This document shows positions 53,861 through 63,264 of a stretch of DNA of 64,000 nucleotides, one piece after another. This DNA comes from a bacterium D16-56 (GTDB taxonomy: Bacteria; Bacillota; Clostridia; Lachnospirales; Lachnospiraceae), in NCBI GenBank assembly GCA_003611875.1, contig RAYY01000018.1, positions 1 to 64,000 of the forward strand, in the 5' to 3' direction. The position numbers and the translations under genes were made by a program. The notes under the pieces are model-generated. The model had not been told where the DNA came from, searched no databases, and saw only the letters and a program-made list of their open reading frames with translations. The stretch's first letter is position 1, and each line of letters opens with the position of its first letter.

Positions 53861-54859
53861 ATGAGGAATTATATTGTTTTTGATTTGGAATGGAATCAGA
53901 GTGCTCATGGAAAGGCTGATTCTGTGGAGGATTTCCCTTTTGAGATTATTGAGATCGGGGCAGTAAAGTTAAATGAAGATTTTTCCATGTCTGGTGAATT
54001 TCACCGGTTGATTAAGCCGCAGGTTTATACCCAGATGCATTATGTGATCTCTGAAGTGACTCATATGGATATGTGGGAGCTGCGGCATCACGGTGAGGAT
54101 TTTGCCAATGCAGTCAGCAATTTTATAGAGTGGTGCGGGGAGGATTGTGTGTATTGTACCTGGGGTTCTATGGATTTAACAGAGCTTCAGAGGAACATGA
54201 AGTATTTTGGGGTGAAAAATTCTTTTCCTAAGCCGCTGTTCTATTATGATGTACAGAAGCTGTATGCCAGATTTTATAAGGATGGGATGAAGCCGTCTCT
54301 GGATTCGGCGGTGGATGAGTTGGGATTGCTGGAGGAGAGGACTTTTCACCGGGCATTGGATGATGCATACTACACCGGGAAATTGCTGGCCCAGATGGCC
54401 AAGGAGGTTGGGGCAGAGCGGCTCTTACAGTACCGTTCGATTGATTATTTCCGGCTTCCCAGCCACAAAGAAGAGGAAGTCAGGATGGTGTTTCCGGATT
54501 ACTCCAAATATGTGTCTTTGATTTTTGATTCTAAGGAAGCAGCGATGAAAGAGCGGTCCGTGGCAGAGATGAAGTGTTATAAATGTGGAAGGATGCTGCG
54601 AAAAAAGGTTCGGTGGTTTACTCCCAATCAGAAGATATACTACGGGCTGGCTATCTGCCCGGAGCATGGATATCTTAAAGGAAAGGTTCGAATGAAAAAG
54701 GTGGATGAAAACCAGGTATACGTGGTGAAGACACTGAAGCTGACAGATGAGGAGGGAGCAAAACAGATTATCTGCCGTAAGGATGATGTGCGGAAAAAGC
54801 GGGCAGAGCGCAGTCGGGAAAAGAAAAAGCGTCAGAAAAAAATGGAGGAAGGAGAATAG
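53861..54859 (+). CDS. DEDDh 3'-5' exonuclease (KapD/ERI-1-like) with zinc-finger tail
   Basis: 332 aa. Exo motifs: IVFDLEWNQ, YCTWGSMDL and FHRALDDAYYTG. The inserted FEIIEIGAVKLNEDFSMS and YDVQKLYARFYKDGMKPSLD segments match the KapD/ERI-1 exonuclease group. After residue 235 come MKCYKCGRMLRKKVRWF and AICPEHGYLKG (a Cys-Cys-Cys-His zinc-binding site) and a highly basic tail (RKKRAERSREKKKRQKK), both suited to nucleic-acid binding, perhaps RNA. The ATG has no ribosome binding site. Confidence 0.88.
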   Translation: MRNYIVFDLEWNQSAHGKADSVEDFPFEIIEIGAVKLNEDFSMSGEFHRLIKPQVYTQMHYVISEVTHMDMWELRHHGEDFANAVSNFIEWCGEDCVYCTWGSMDLTELQRNMKYFGVKNSFPKPLFYYDVQKLYARFYKDGMKPSLDSAVDELGLLEERTFHRALDDAYYTGKLLAQMAKEVGAERLLQYRSIDYFRLPSHKEEEVRMVFPDYSKYVSLIFDSKEAAMKERSVAEMKCYKCGRMLRKKVRWFTPNQKIYYGLAICPEHGYLKGKVRMKKVDENQVYVVKTLKLTDEEGAKQIICRKDDVRKKRAERSREKKKRQKKMEEGE

Positions 54860-54888
54860 AACAAGATTCTATCTCCTTCCGATTTTTA
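54847..54888. terminator. Terminator overlapping the exonuclease stop codon
   Basis: GGAAGGAGAATAGAA pairs with TTCTATCTCCTTCC (one bulge), 5-nt loop, then GATTTTT. It lies 4 bp from the converging dac gene. Confidence 0.8.
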
Positions 54889-54891
54889 AAT

Positions 54892-56457
54892 TCAGTGTCT
54901 TCTGAGTGATCTTCGTTTGGAATTACTCAGAAGACTTTTTTTTCGTTTTTGTTCCAGTAGAAGTTTAAACTCGTCACCAGACATGCCGATATCCTGAAGA
55001 CGCTGCTGACGGCGCTGAAAACGAAGCCTTCGCTCAGCAGATTCTCGTTGACGGCGGATTTTTAACAAGAGCAAAATACCGTACCCAACAGCCATAAGGC
55101 CAAGAATAATAAGGAGAATCCATACAAAAGCCGGGATATGGATAGGTCGGGAGGGGCTGTTGTCCGGAATGGATTCTAGGCTTTCTGGTTCAGGAGAGGC
55201 ATCAGAAGCAAGGAGCCGTTTTTCCTGATCAGAGGGATCCAGGGTATTTTCAGTCTGTTCTGATGGAGTGTCGCCTAAGCTTTCCGGAAGCGCTGTCATA
55301 AGCATGTCCACAGGAGCCTCCGGGAGACTTTTATTTACCATCAGATAGGTGGAGCCTACAGTCCTGCCATCATAATCATACGTGATCCGGGCGGCGGCAT
55401 ATTCGGGCGCTTCCGGGGGAAGCTCATAGGAAATAGAGGAGGTGGTGTCGGAAAATTCGCCATTGATGGGAAGGGACATTCGGCGGTCCTTCTGAACACT
55501 GATGACAGACAGGTTGGTGGTGGGAAGCCCTGCAATGGTCAGGTCATTTTCAATGGAGGTGTAGGTGTCATCCAGATCGGAGATATCTACAGAGCGAAAA
55601 TTCCGAAAGCCGAAGTTCAGCATGGCGCGGGTATCAGTATAGTGGGTGCGGTGCCCGTTTAATACCACGGTAATCAGCATCATGTCGTCACGGCGGGCAC
55701 AGGTGACCAGGGTATTGCCCGCAAGGGAGGTATAGCCGGTTTTGCCTCCAACAGCGCCTGGATAGTAATTGGGGCTGTTTTTTTTGATCATCTGGTGTCC
55801 TGGATAGATTCGGAGTCCCTCTGGGTTTCGCTTGGTAGGCGGAAGGTCATAGTAAAGGGTGGCGGCAATCTGGGCAAAGGTTTCATTTTGAAATGCTGCC
55901 TGGGCGATCAGGGCCATGTCATGAGCTGAGGTATAGTGATCGGGATCATTTAAACCACTTGGGTTGTTAAAATGGGAATCTGTACAGCCTAAGGATGCTG
56001 CCTTGGCATTCATCATGGAGGAAAATGCTTCCGTTGTGTTGGCGGCGTGCTCAGCAAGGGCGTTGGCAGATTCATTGGCAGATTTGAGTATCATAGCGTA
56101 AAGGCAGTCCCGCACAGTCATTCGATCGCCTTCTTCTAGGTTTGCATTGCTGCTGCCGGCCTCTACATTGTATACGGCGTTGTGGGAGAAGGTTACGATT
56201 TCATCCATCTGGCAGTTTTCAATAATGATCAGCGCTGTCAGGATCTTGGTGATACTGGCAGGGAAATATTGCTCATGTATGTTCTTTCCATACAAGACTG
56301 CTCCGGAATTGGCATCAAACAGGATACCGCCCTCTGCTGAGATGGAGGGGCCGTCAGGCCAGGGAGGCGCGGCAGCGGCAGTTTGGGGAAATATGCCGGT
56401 GAAAAGGAGCAGGCACAAAAGGAAAGAAAGGATTCTTTTCCTGGTTAATGAAGTCAT
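54892..56457 (-). CDS. dacF: D-alanyl-D-alanine carboxypeptidase (DacF/PBP5-like)
   Basis: 521 aa. Signal peptide (1-30), then the penicillin-binding motifs ASITK (Ser68-Lys71), KSANES (Ser126-Asn128) and GGKTGY (Lys239-Gly241). A beta-rich C-domain follows to about 390. Unlike usual PBP5, the protein continues through a Ser/Pro/Glu linker to a real transmembrane span (about 438-460) and a 60-residue, strongly basic cytoplasmic tail with QRRQQRLQDIGMSGDEFKLL. It trims pentapeptide side chains of peptidoglycan. The start follows GGAGACC. Confidence 0.93.
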   Translation of the reverse strand: MTSLTRKRILSFLLCLLLFTGIFPQTAAAAPPWPDGPSISAEGGILFDANSGAVLYGKNIHEQYFPASITKILTALIIIENCQMDEIVTFSHNAVYNVEAGSSNANLEEGDRMTVRDCLYAMILKSANESANALAEHAANTTEAFSSMMNAKAASLGCTDSHFNNPSGLNDPDHYTSAHDMALIAQAAFQNETFAQIAATLYYDLPPTKRNPEGLRIYPGHQMIKKNSPNYYPGAVGGKTGYTSLAGNTLVTCARRDDMMLITVVLNGHRTHYTDTRAMLNFGFRNFRSVDISDLDDTYTSIENDLTIAGLPTTNLSVISVQKDRRMSLPINGEFSDTTSSISYELPPEAPEYAAARITYDYDGRTVGSTYLMVNKSLPEAPVDMLMTALPESLGDTPSEQTENTLDPSDQEKRLLASDASPEPESLESIPDNSPSRPIHIPAFVWILLIILGLMAVGYGILLLLKIRRQRESAERRLRFQRRQQRLQDIGMSGDEFKLLLEQKRKKSLLSNSKRRSLRRH

Positions 56458-56519
56458 TGAGTATGGTCTCCATAAAATATTTTCGTTTGAGGGTTGTTGA
56501 AAAGCTTCTATAATATGAT

Positions 56520-56548
56520 AGTATAATCCATATTTGGGTGTAAGTAAA
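56520..56548 (-). promoter_or_regulatory. Promoter of dacF
   Basis: On the minus strand: TTTACT (56548-56543), a 17-bp spacer and TATACT (56525-56520). Confidence 0.6.
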
Positions 56549-56584
56549 GGGGAAATGTTACAAGTTTGTTACAAATTGGAGGGG

Positions 56585-56616
56585 GTTACGGTTTACTGGG
56601 TCCAGTGAACCGTAAC
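56585..56616. repeat. Near-perfect 32-bp palindrome
   Basis: GTTACGGTT-T-ACTGG, two bases, CCAGT-G-AACCGTAAC: 14 of 15 arm positions pair and the odd one is a T/G. No T-run follows on either strand, so it is not an obvious terminator. It lies 13 bp beyond the end of the TIGR01906 gene. Confidence 0.6.
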
Positions 56617-56629
56617 AGGGGCGGCCTCT

Positions 56630-57322
56630 TTAGAATGGGGCGTGAGGAAACCGGTGGATAACGGCCAGGCAGAGGAGGAATACTGCGGCAACGCAGATGC
56701 CGTAGGTGACTGCGATTCGGGCGGCGGTGTCCATGAAGAACGGTTCAGGGACAATGTTGATCAGCAGGTCTGTAGATGGGTTCAGCATCCAAAGGTCATT
56801 GTTGAAAAATATTTTGTGAAAAACAATAAAATATTTTGAAAAATTTGTGGATATGATCGTGGCTAATGCAGCCAGCAGGGCAAAAAACAGGATGGTTCCT
56901 GCGCAGATGGTCCGGGGGAGTACATAGCGGATCTCTGCTTTCATGAAACTGAGCAGAACGATGGAGGCAAGGATTAAAAGCAGACATATGCGGCGAATGG
57001 CGATGGCAGCTAAAAAAAGCCCGCGTACATCTTCCATGTGGGCAATTTCCCTTTGATTAAAAAACTCTCTGGGCTGTCCGTTTACAGTGGTGGGGACGTG
57101 AAGGTCCTGGCGTCTGCCGCGCAGGTATGCCATCATCTCTTTGGTTACGTCCAGCAGATCCTCCATTTCCATATGGACGTTTTCCAGAACGTGATATTTG
57201 GTGTATTCTTTTTCATAGTATCCGGGGGTCCAGTAGGTGACTGCTTCTACAGAGGTAATAAGCAGTGTGATCATCAATGCAAAAGCGCATATAATTCCGA
57301 GAAAAATATGGATAGGTTTCAT
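56630..57322 (-). CDS. TIGR01906-type integral membrane protein
   Basis: 230 aa, four spans: 7-27, about 103-127, about 134-157 and 202-222. The large loop after span 1 contains ENVHMEMEDLLDVTKEMMAY, RGRRQDLHV and FNQREIAHMEDVRGLF. The last is the hallmark of this family of unknown function. The loop before span 4 has FFNNDLWMLNPSTDLLINIV. The ATG follows AAAGGAATGACGAAAC. Transcribed alone. Confidence 0.85.
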   Translation of the reverse strand: MKPIHIFLGIICAFALMITLLITSVEAVTYWTPGYYEKEYTKYHVLENVHMEMEDLLDVTKEMMAYLRGRRQDLHVPTTVNGQPREFFNQREIAHMEDVRGLFLAAIAIRRICLLLILASIVLLSFMKAEIRYVLPRTICAGTILFFALLAALATIISTNFSKYFIVFHKIFFNNDLWMLNPSTDLLINIVPEPFFMDTAARIAVTYGICVAAVFLLCLAVIHRFPHAPF

Positions 57323-57407
57323 GTTTCGTCATTCCTTTCTTGTTAAGCTTTTCAGGGATTTCTCTATTTTACTATAGATGAAGACATTTTCCAATATGTT
57401 TTGCAGA

Positions 57408-57436
57408 TTGGAATTTTAGCTTTTTTATGATATAAT
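57408..57436 (+). promoter_or_regulatory. Promoter of the TRIC-type gene
   Basis: TTGGAA (57408-57413), a 17-bp spacer and TATAAT (57431-57436). Confidence 0.65.
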
Positions 57437-57442
57437 GTGAAC

Positions 57443-57533
57443 ACTTAGCGAGGTTTTTTCGAGCTTAGTGAGAAGATATACCTGACTTCTTAGCGAACCG
57501 GAGCCGAAGGCGAACGGTGAGGTTAGTGGACAT
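57443..57533 (+). repeat. Leader element with four TTAG(C/T)G motifs
   Basis: From just after the predicted transcription start, the motif TTAGCGA or TTAGTGR recurs four times (about 57445, 57465, 57490 and 57523), with a partial hairpin between the first two and ACCG/CGGT between the last two. It fills the leader of the following gene. Confidence 0.4.
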
Positions 57534-57575
57534 GGTGTAATGTTAATACATTTTTTCAAAAGAGGAGAATGGCAT

Positions 57576-58226
57576 TTGAAAGATATTACAGTATTTTTTG
57601 CAATCGAGATCATCGGAACAGCGGCGTTTGCATGCTCAGGAGGAATGGTGGCGGTTCGAAAGCATTTGGACTTATTGGGGACTATTGTGCTGGGGGTGAC
57701 GACGGCAGTAGGGGGCGGAATGCTCAGGGATCTGATTATTGGAATTCATCCTCCCACTTTATTTGTAAAGCCGGTGTATGTGTCTGTGGCTTTTTTTTCG
57801 GTTCTTGTATTGTTTGTTATTATTAGATTTCACCAGATCACCATGGCTATGCTGGAGTCAGAGCTTTATGAGCGGGTGATGAATTTTCTGGATGCCATCG
57901 GGCTGGGGGCTTTTACGGTAGTGGGAATTGATACGGCTGCTGAGGCAGGCTTGGGAGAGTACCGTTTTCTGATGATTTTTTTGGGAACGCTTACTGGTGT
58001 GGGAGGGGGAGTCCTGCGTGATATGATGGCAGGACAGACGCCGGCTGTTTTGAAAAAGCATGTATATGCCTGTGCGTCTATTGCAGGGGCGGTGTGTTAT
58101 GTAGGGCTTATGGGGATGATCGGCAATGATTTGTCCATGGTTATCAGCGCTCTTTTAGTAGTGGTGATTCGGATTCTGGCGAGGAAATATAGGTGGAATT
58201 TGCCCACTGCCATGGGAAAAGAGTAG
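57576..58226 (+). CDS. Trimeric intracellular cation (TRIC) channel family protein
   Basis: 216 aa with a TTG start 8 nt after GAGGAG; an ATG at 57540 has no ribosome binding site. Two internal repeats of the UPF0126/YicG family: GTAAFACSGGMVAVRKHLDL with TTAVGGGMLRDLI, and DAIGLGAFTVVGIDTAAEAG with GVGGGVLRDMMAGQTP. Seven spans. TRIC homologs form potassium-permeable channels; bacterial YicG has also been linked to glycine uptake. Confidence 0.92.
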   Translation: MKDITVFFAIEIIGTAAFACSGGMVAVRKHLDLLGTIVLGVTTAVGGGMLRDLIIGIHPPTLFVKPVYVSVAFFSVLVLFVIIRFHQITMAMLESELYERVMNFLDAIGLGAFTVVGIDTAAEAGLGEYRFLMIFLGTLTGVGGGVLRDMMAGQTPAVLKKHVYACASIAGAVCYVGLMGMIGNDLSMVISALLVVVIRILARKYRWNLPTAMGKE

Positions 58227-58268
58227 CTGGCCGACAGGGATCGTGAAACGATTGAGAAAAGAGGAAAA

Positions 58269-58820
58269 ATGGAGTTTTTGTGGCAGATTGACAGCAGTAT
58301 TTTATTGTGGATACAATATTTTCGACAGGAGTGGATGACCCCCTTTTGGAAAGGGATTACTTTTTTAGGGGATTATGGATGGTTTTGGATCGTCCTGGCA
58401 CTGGCTTTTCTTTGCTTTCGGCAGACCAGAAAGACCGGGGCTGCCGTATTCCTGGCACTGTTGATAGGAGCATTGATTACCAATGTGGTGTTTAAGCCAT
58501 TATTTGCCCGCACCAGGCCCTATGAGGTGATAGATGGACTGGTTTTGCTGGTTGGCAGACAAAAGGACTACTCCTTTCCGTCAGGCCATTCCTGTGCAGC
58601 TTTTGCCGGAGCGGCAGTCTGTTATAGGCTGCTGCCCCGGCGATATGGAATCGGGTTTATGGTACTGGCCGGATTACTGGCCTTTTCCCGGCTTTATGTG
58701 GGGGTTCATTACCCAAGCGATGTGCTGGGCGGGATTATAATCGGGCTGTTAGCTGCAAGGGCTGCATTAAAGACATCTGCTTGGTATTGCCGTAAGCTCA
58801 GCGATTCTTCTCCCTCTTAA
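58269..58820 (+). CDS. PAP2-family membrane phosphatase
   Basis: 183 aa, five to six spans. The three phosphatase motifs are present: KPLFARTRP (Lys and Arg), FPSGHSCAAF (catalytic His) and SRLYVGVHYPSDVLGG. It probably dephosphorylates undecaprenyl pyrophosphate or another lipid phosphate at the outer membrane face. Starts 42 bp after the TRIC gene; its 3' end overlaps the V-ATPase D gene by 23 bp, tail to tail. Confidence 0.93.
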   Translation: MEFLWQIDSSILLWIQYFRQEWMTPFWKGITFLGDYGWFWIVLALAFLCFRQTRKTGAAVFLALLIGALITNVVFKPLFARTRPYEVIDGLVLLVGRQKDYSFPSGHSCAAFAGAAVCYRLLPRRYGIGFMVLAGLLAFSRLYVGVHYPSDVLGGIIIGLLAARAALKTSAWYCRKLSDSSPS

Positions 58821-59415
58821 TTACCTTCAGCCGTGTAAATTCTTCTCGGTCCTTTTCCTCCAAGGCATTAGTAATATTAGATACTAAGGCTTCGTAGGCA
58901 GGGATGGTGATGTTTTTCAAAGCATTGGCCCGTTTTTGAGTTTTTCGGATACTGCTTGCAAGACGATAGGCAGAATTTTCCACCATGGAAAGCTTAATCG
59001 TGAGATTTTTTACCTTTTCAAAATGAAGCCTTGCCTCGTCCAAGGCTTCGCCGGTGCTATAGTAGGCGTAGGAAAGCTTCATGGGAGACGCCTTGTGGCG
59101 GACCAGAGGAATCTCCGTACCCATGATGCTGCGGGTCTTAATCTTAATGGAATTTTCTACTGGCACGGATGCGGCCATTTCTTCCACAAAGTGAATGCCA
59201 AGCTCAATATTTGCATGCTGCAGCGCCTCATAGGCTGCTGTGAAAGCAGAATCAATCTCAGACTGGATATCCTTGGCCTGGTCAATCAGGCCCATCAGTT
59301 CCCGCAGCAGAATATTCCGCTTTTTATCCATCAGCTCATACCCCTGACTGGCAAGAGCCAGAGAATTTTTGGCCAGAATCAGATTACCCTTGGTAGGAAA
59401 TGTATTAGGGTTCAT
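58798..59415 (-). CDS. ntpD: V-type ATP synthase subunit D
   Basis: 205 aa, long N- and C-terminal helices of the central shaft: [40 protein letters not shown] and the closing helix [20 protein letters not shown]-like segment. It links rotation of the head to the membrane ring. Last gene of the operon; the start overlaps the subunit B stop by 4 bp. Confidence 0.95.
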   Translation of the reverse strand: MNPNTFPTKGNLILAKNSLALASQGYELMDKKRNILLRELMGLIDQAKDIQSEIDSAFTAAYEALQHANIELGIHFVEEMAASVPVENSIKIKTRSIMGTEIPLVRHKASPMKLSYAYYSTGEALDEARLHFEKVKNLTIKLSMVENSAYRLASSIRKTQKRANALKNITIPAYEALVSNITNALEEKDREEFTRLKVIKREKNR

Positions 59416-60794
59416 GAGGTTTTCTCCTTGTAATACTCATCCAGGATCTTGGTGTCAATCCGGTCTAACTCCTCTCTTGGCAGCAGTCCCAAAAGATCCC
59501 AGCCAATTTTCAGGGTTTCCATAATATTCCGGTTGTCGTAAGGATCCTGTCCCACAAAGTGCTGCTCAAATTCCTTTCCGAATTTCAGATATTTTTTGTC
59601 AAGGGGAGAAAGCTCATCCTCACCGATAACAGAGGCCAGGGCTCTTGCGTCTCCTACCTTAGCATAACAGGAAAAGAGCTGGTTGGCCACAGACTGATGG
59701 TCTGCCCGTGTGTAGCCCTCTCCGATGCCGTCCTTCATCAGACGGGACAGGCTGGGGAGCACATTAATGGGCGGGTAAACAGACTGGCCGTGAAGGCTGC
59801 GGTCCAACACGATCTGACCTTCCGTGATATAGCCGGTCAGGTCGGGAATAGGGTGGGTTATATCATCATTTGGCATAGTCAAAATCGGTATCTGGGTCAC
59901 AGAACCATTTACCCCTTTTACAATACCGGCCCGTTCGTACAGAGCGGCAAGCTCACTGTAGAGATAGCCGGGGAAGCCTTTTCTGGAAGGAATCTCTCCT
60001 TTGGAGGATGACACCTCACGCATGGCTTCTGCAAAGGAAGTCATATCGGTCAGAATTACCAGGATATGCATTCCTTTTTCAAAAGCAAGATATTCGGCAA
60101 GAGTCAGAGCTACCTTCGGGGTAATGAGACGCTCCACTACCGGGTCGTTGGCAAGGTTCATAAACATGGCCACATGGGAGGAAACTCCGCTTTCCTCAAA
60201 GGTTCTCCGGAAAAATTCCGCCACATCATGTTTGACACCCATGGCGGCGAACACAATGGCAAATTCCTCCTCGGAATCATCTCCCAGAGATGCCTGCTGC
60301 ACGATCTGGGCAGCAAGCTGGTCATGGGGCAGGCCGTTTCCCGAAAAGATAGGAAGCTTTTGCCCGCGGATCAAAGTCATAAGCCCGTCAATGGCAGAAA
60401 TTCCGGTGCGGATATAGTTTCTGGGATATTCCCGGGTCACTGGGTTTAAGGGCTGCCCATTTACGTCCAGCATTTTGTCCGGAATGATCTCTCCCAGCCC
60501 GTCAATGGGAATACCGATACCATTAAAGGTTCTGCCTAACATTTCCTCCGAAACACCCAGCTCCATAGGATGTCCGGTTAATCGGGTCCGGACACCCTGC
60601 AGGGTAAGTCCTTCTGTGCCTGCAAATACCTGAATCATGGCACGGTCTTCGCTGATCTCTATAATCCTGCCCAGCTTTTTTTGGCCGTTGCCCGTGGTCA
60701 TTTCTACAATCTCGTCATAGGCAGCTCCCTGAACGCCCTCCAGAACTACCATAGGGCCCTGGATTGCATTTAATCCTAAATATTGAATGGACAT
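59412..60794 (-). CDS. ntpB: V-type ATP synthase subunit B
   Basis: 460 aa from ATG 60794, behind GGAGGTAAAT. Regulatory, non-catalytic partner of subunit A. It has the family blocks [37 protein letters not shown] in place of the P-loop, and [20 protein letters not shown]-like sequence. The missing GxGKT is normal for B. Confidence 0.96.
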   Translation of the reverse strand: MSIQYLGLNAIQGPMVVLEGVQGAAYDEIVEMTTGNGQKKLGRIIEISEDRAMIQVFAGTEGLTLQGVRTRLTGHPMELGVSEEMLGRTFNGIGIPIDGLGEIIPDKMLDVNGQPLNPVTREYPRNYIRTGISAIDGLMTLIRGQKLPIFSGNGLPHDQLAAQIVQQASLGDDSEEEFAIVFAAMGVKHDVAEFFRRTFEESGVSSHVAMFMNLANDPVVERLITPKVALTLAEYLAFEKGMHILVILTDMTSFAEAMREVSSSKGEIPSRKGFPGYLYSELAALYERAGIVKGVNGSVTQIPILTMPNDDITHPIPDLTGYITEGQIVLDRSLHGQSVYPPINVLPSLSRLMKDGIGEGYTRADHQSVANQLFSCYAKVGDARALASVIGEDELSPLDKKYLKFGKEFEQHFVGQDPYDNRNIMETLKIGWDLLGLLPREELDRIDTKILDEYYKEKTS

Positions 60795-60827
60795 ATTTAC
60801 CTCCTGCAGACGCATGCAGCGCCCTGT

Positions 60828-62609
60828 TTATGCATTCCGTTCCAGGACATCATCATAGAAACGGTCAATAAGCTTTTTGTAATCATCCAGCAAGGAAAGC
60901 TGGTCATTAGGTACATCATATTTGATGGCAATCACCTTATCAAAGACAGAATCCTCTTTTAACACGGACATGGGCATGCCCATGGAGATCAGGGAGCGAG
61001 ATTTCTGGTACAGATAGAGAATAATTTCCATCATTTTAAACTGCTTTTCCATCGGGACACAGGTATCGTCCTTGTGGAAAGCATTCTGCTGCAGGAAGCC
61101 CACACGGATCACCTTGGCGATCTCCAGAATAAGCTTCTGGTCGTCAGGCAGCACATCACTTCCGATCAGCTTTACAATCTCCATCAGGCTGCTTTCCTGG
61201 GAGAGCAGGGCTACGATCTGATTGCGGTAATCTACGAAATCACGGTTTACGTGTTCAGAATACCACATAGATAGATCATTCATATACTCGGAATAGCTGG
61301 TCAGCCAGGAAATGGCCGGGAAATGTCTTGCATAGGCAAGGCTTTTGTCCAGTCCCCAGAAACAACGGACAAAACGTTTGGTATTTTGAGTTACCGGCTC
61401 GGAAAAGTCTCCGCCCTGGGGGGAGACGGCGCCGATAATGGTAACACTGCCGTTGGTTCCGTTTAAATTTTCCATCATGCCGGCCCGCTCGTAAAAGGCG
61501 GAAAGCTTGGAAGCTAAGTAAGCAGGGAAGCCTTCTTCTGCCGGCATTTCCTCCAGACGCCCGGATAATTCTCTTAGAGCCTCTGCCCAGCGGGAGGTTG
61601 AGTCTGCCATGATCGCCACATGATATCCCATATCCCGGTAATATTCAGCCAGGGTCAGGCCGGAATAAAGGCTAGCCTCACGGGCAGCCACAGGCATATT
61701 AGAGGTATTGGCAATCAAGGTGGTGCGATCCATAAGGGGATTGCCGGTTTTGGGGTCCACCAGTTCGCTGAATTCCTCCAGAACCTGTGTCATCTCATTG
61801 CCCCGCTCTCCGCAGCCAATATAGATGATAATGTTGGCATCCGACCATTTGGCAATCTGGTGCTGGGTCATGGTTTTTCCGGTGCCGAAGCCGCCAGGGA
61901 TGGCGGCAGTTCCGCCTTTGGCCAAGGGAAACAGGGTATCCAGAATCCGCTGCCCAGTTACAAGGGGCTGGCTGGCCGGAAAACGCCGTGCCGTAGGTCT
62001 TGCCTGGCGGATAGGCCATTTTTGGGTCATGGTCAGTGTTTCCTGGCTTCCGTCAGCACACTGCAGGGTAATCAGAGGATCTTCAATCGTATATTCACCG
62101 TCAGGCACAGCATTTAATACCACACCCTGTTTATCCGGCGGAACCATAATCTTGTGGAGGATGGCAGGAGTTTCCGGGACTTCTGCAATGACAGCGCCGC
62201 CGGATATCTGGTCTCCTTCCTTAACGATTATATGGGTTTTCCACTTTTTGGAAGTGTCCAGAGAATCTACATTAACGCCTCGGTGAATGTAAGCGCCGCC
62301 GGTTTTTGCAATTTCACTTAAAGGTCTCTCAATACCGTCAAAAATGTTTTTCAGGATACCAGGGGCAAGGGTGACGGTGACAGGAGCACCTGTGCCGGTT
62401 ACGATCTCCCCTGGTTTGATTCCGGTGGTTTCCTCGTAGACCTGAATGGTGGTGCTGTCTAAGGTCAGGCCGATTACCTCTCCTACCAGCCGCTGCTTTC
62501 CTACATAGACCATCTCGTTCATCATAAAGCCGGCATCTTTTTTCAAGTGAACGATGGGTCCGTTGATCTTATAAATAATACCGGTTTTTTCCGTTTTTGC
62601 TTCTGGCAT
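60828..62609 (-). CDS. ntpA: V-type ATP synthase catalytic subunit A
   Basis: 593 aa. Walker A is IPGGFGTGKTMTQHQIAKW; IYIGCGERGNEM and MADSTSRWAEALRELSGRLE follow, with the non-homologous region typical of V-type A subunits before the P-loop. ATP hydrolysis or synthesis occurs here. The start overlaps the E stop by one base (TGATG), with AAGGAGGGAGTCC before it. Confidence 0.97.
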   Translation of the reverse strand: MPEAKTEKTGIIYKINGPIVHLKKDAGFMMNEMVYVGKQRLVGEVIGLTLDSTTIQVYEETTGIKPGEIVTGTGAPVTVTLAPGILKNIFDGIERPLSEIAKTGGAYIHRGVNVDSLDTSKKWKTHIIVKEGDQISGGAVIAEVPETPAILHKIMVPPDKQGVVLNAVPDGEYTIEDPLITLQCADGSQETLTMTQKWPIRQARPTARRFPASQPLVTGQRILDTLFPLAKGGTAAIPGGFGTGKTMTQHQIAKWSDANIIIYIGCGERGNEMTQVLEEFSELVDPKTGNPLMDRTTLIANTSNMPVAAREASLYSGLTLAEYYRDMGYHVAIMADSTSRWAEALRELSGRLEEMPAEEGFPAYLASKLSAFYERAGMMENLNGTNGSVTIIGAVSPQGGDFSEPVTQNTKRFVRCFWGLDKSLAYARHFPAISWLTSYSEYMNDLSMWYSEHVNRDFVDYRNQIVALLSQESSLMEIVKLIGSDVLPDDQKLILEIAKVIRVGFLQQNAFHKDDTCVPMEKQFKMMEIILYLYQKSRSLISMGMPMSVLKEDSVFDKVIAIKYDVPNDQLSLLDDYKKLIDRFYDDVLERNA

Positions 62610-63232
62610 CAGGACTCCCTCCTTTTTTGCTGCCCCTGGGGGGCTTGTTCTGTCAGGCTGAGATCAAAATGAAAATCCTCCCGTGCCTGTGCCAGCTGTG
62701 ACTGGAAGGAATTGTCGATCAGGATCTTACGGGAAGGGAGAAACCCGCGGGTGCCGCCCATAAACGGTTCGTCACTTAACCGGATATGGACCGACGGAAA
62801 GCTCTTGGCAAGCTGGTCTGACTTATCCTTGTCAGACGGATCCAGATAGATCAGGATCTCATCCTCCCCGGCAAGCTCGAGAGCGTCCTGAAATTGACGG
62901 TTCAGAAGCGCTTCGTATTCTGGGGTGTTCCGAAAGGCATCCAGCTTTTCCTGAAGAGCCGCAAATAATTTCTCTTTTAATTCCTCCTGTTTTTGCCCCA
63001 GGGAGCGTTTCAGATTCAATTGTTCCATGGAAAGCTGTTTATTGATATCCCGCTCAATTTGGTCGGTTTCCTGGCGTACCTGAAGCTGGGAACGATGTTT
63101 GGCTTCCTTTTGATGTTCGTCAAAAGCCTTTTCCTGGGCAGCCGTGTATTCCTTCATCATCCGGTTGCTTCTGGCACGGGCATCCTCCATACAGGTATCC
63201 AGGAAATGTTTTAATTTCTCCTCTGTGTTCAA
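62609..63232 (-). CDS. ntpE: V-type ATP synthase subunit E
   Basis: 207 aa with TTG start 63232, behind AGGTGACCC. A long charged coiled coil (about 1-110) leads to a small mixed domain, typical of the peripheral stalk subunit E. Sequence is poorly conserved; position between F and A supports the call. Confidence 0.88.
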   Translation of the reverse strand: MNTEEKLKHFLDTCMEDARARSNRMMKEYTAAQEKAFDEHQKEAKHRSQLQVRQETDQIERDINKQLSMEQLNLKRSLGQKQEELKEKLFAALQEKLDAFRNTPEYEALLNRQFQDALELAGEDEILIYLDPSDKDKSDQLAKSFPSVHIRLSDEPFMGGTRGFLPSRKILIDNSFQSQLAQAREDFHFDLSLTEQAPQGQQKRRES

Positions 63233-63264
63233 AGGGTCACCTGCTTTCTTTTTTGAGCATATGT

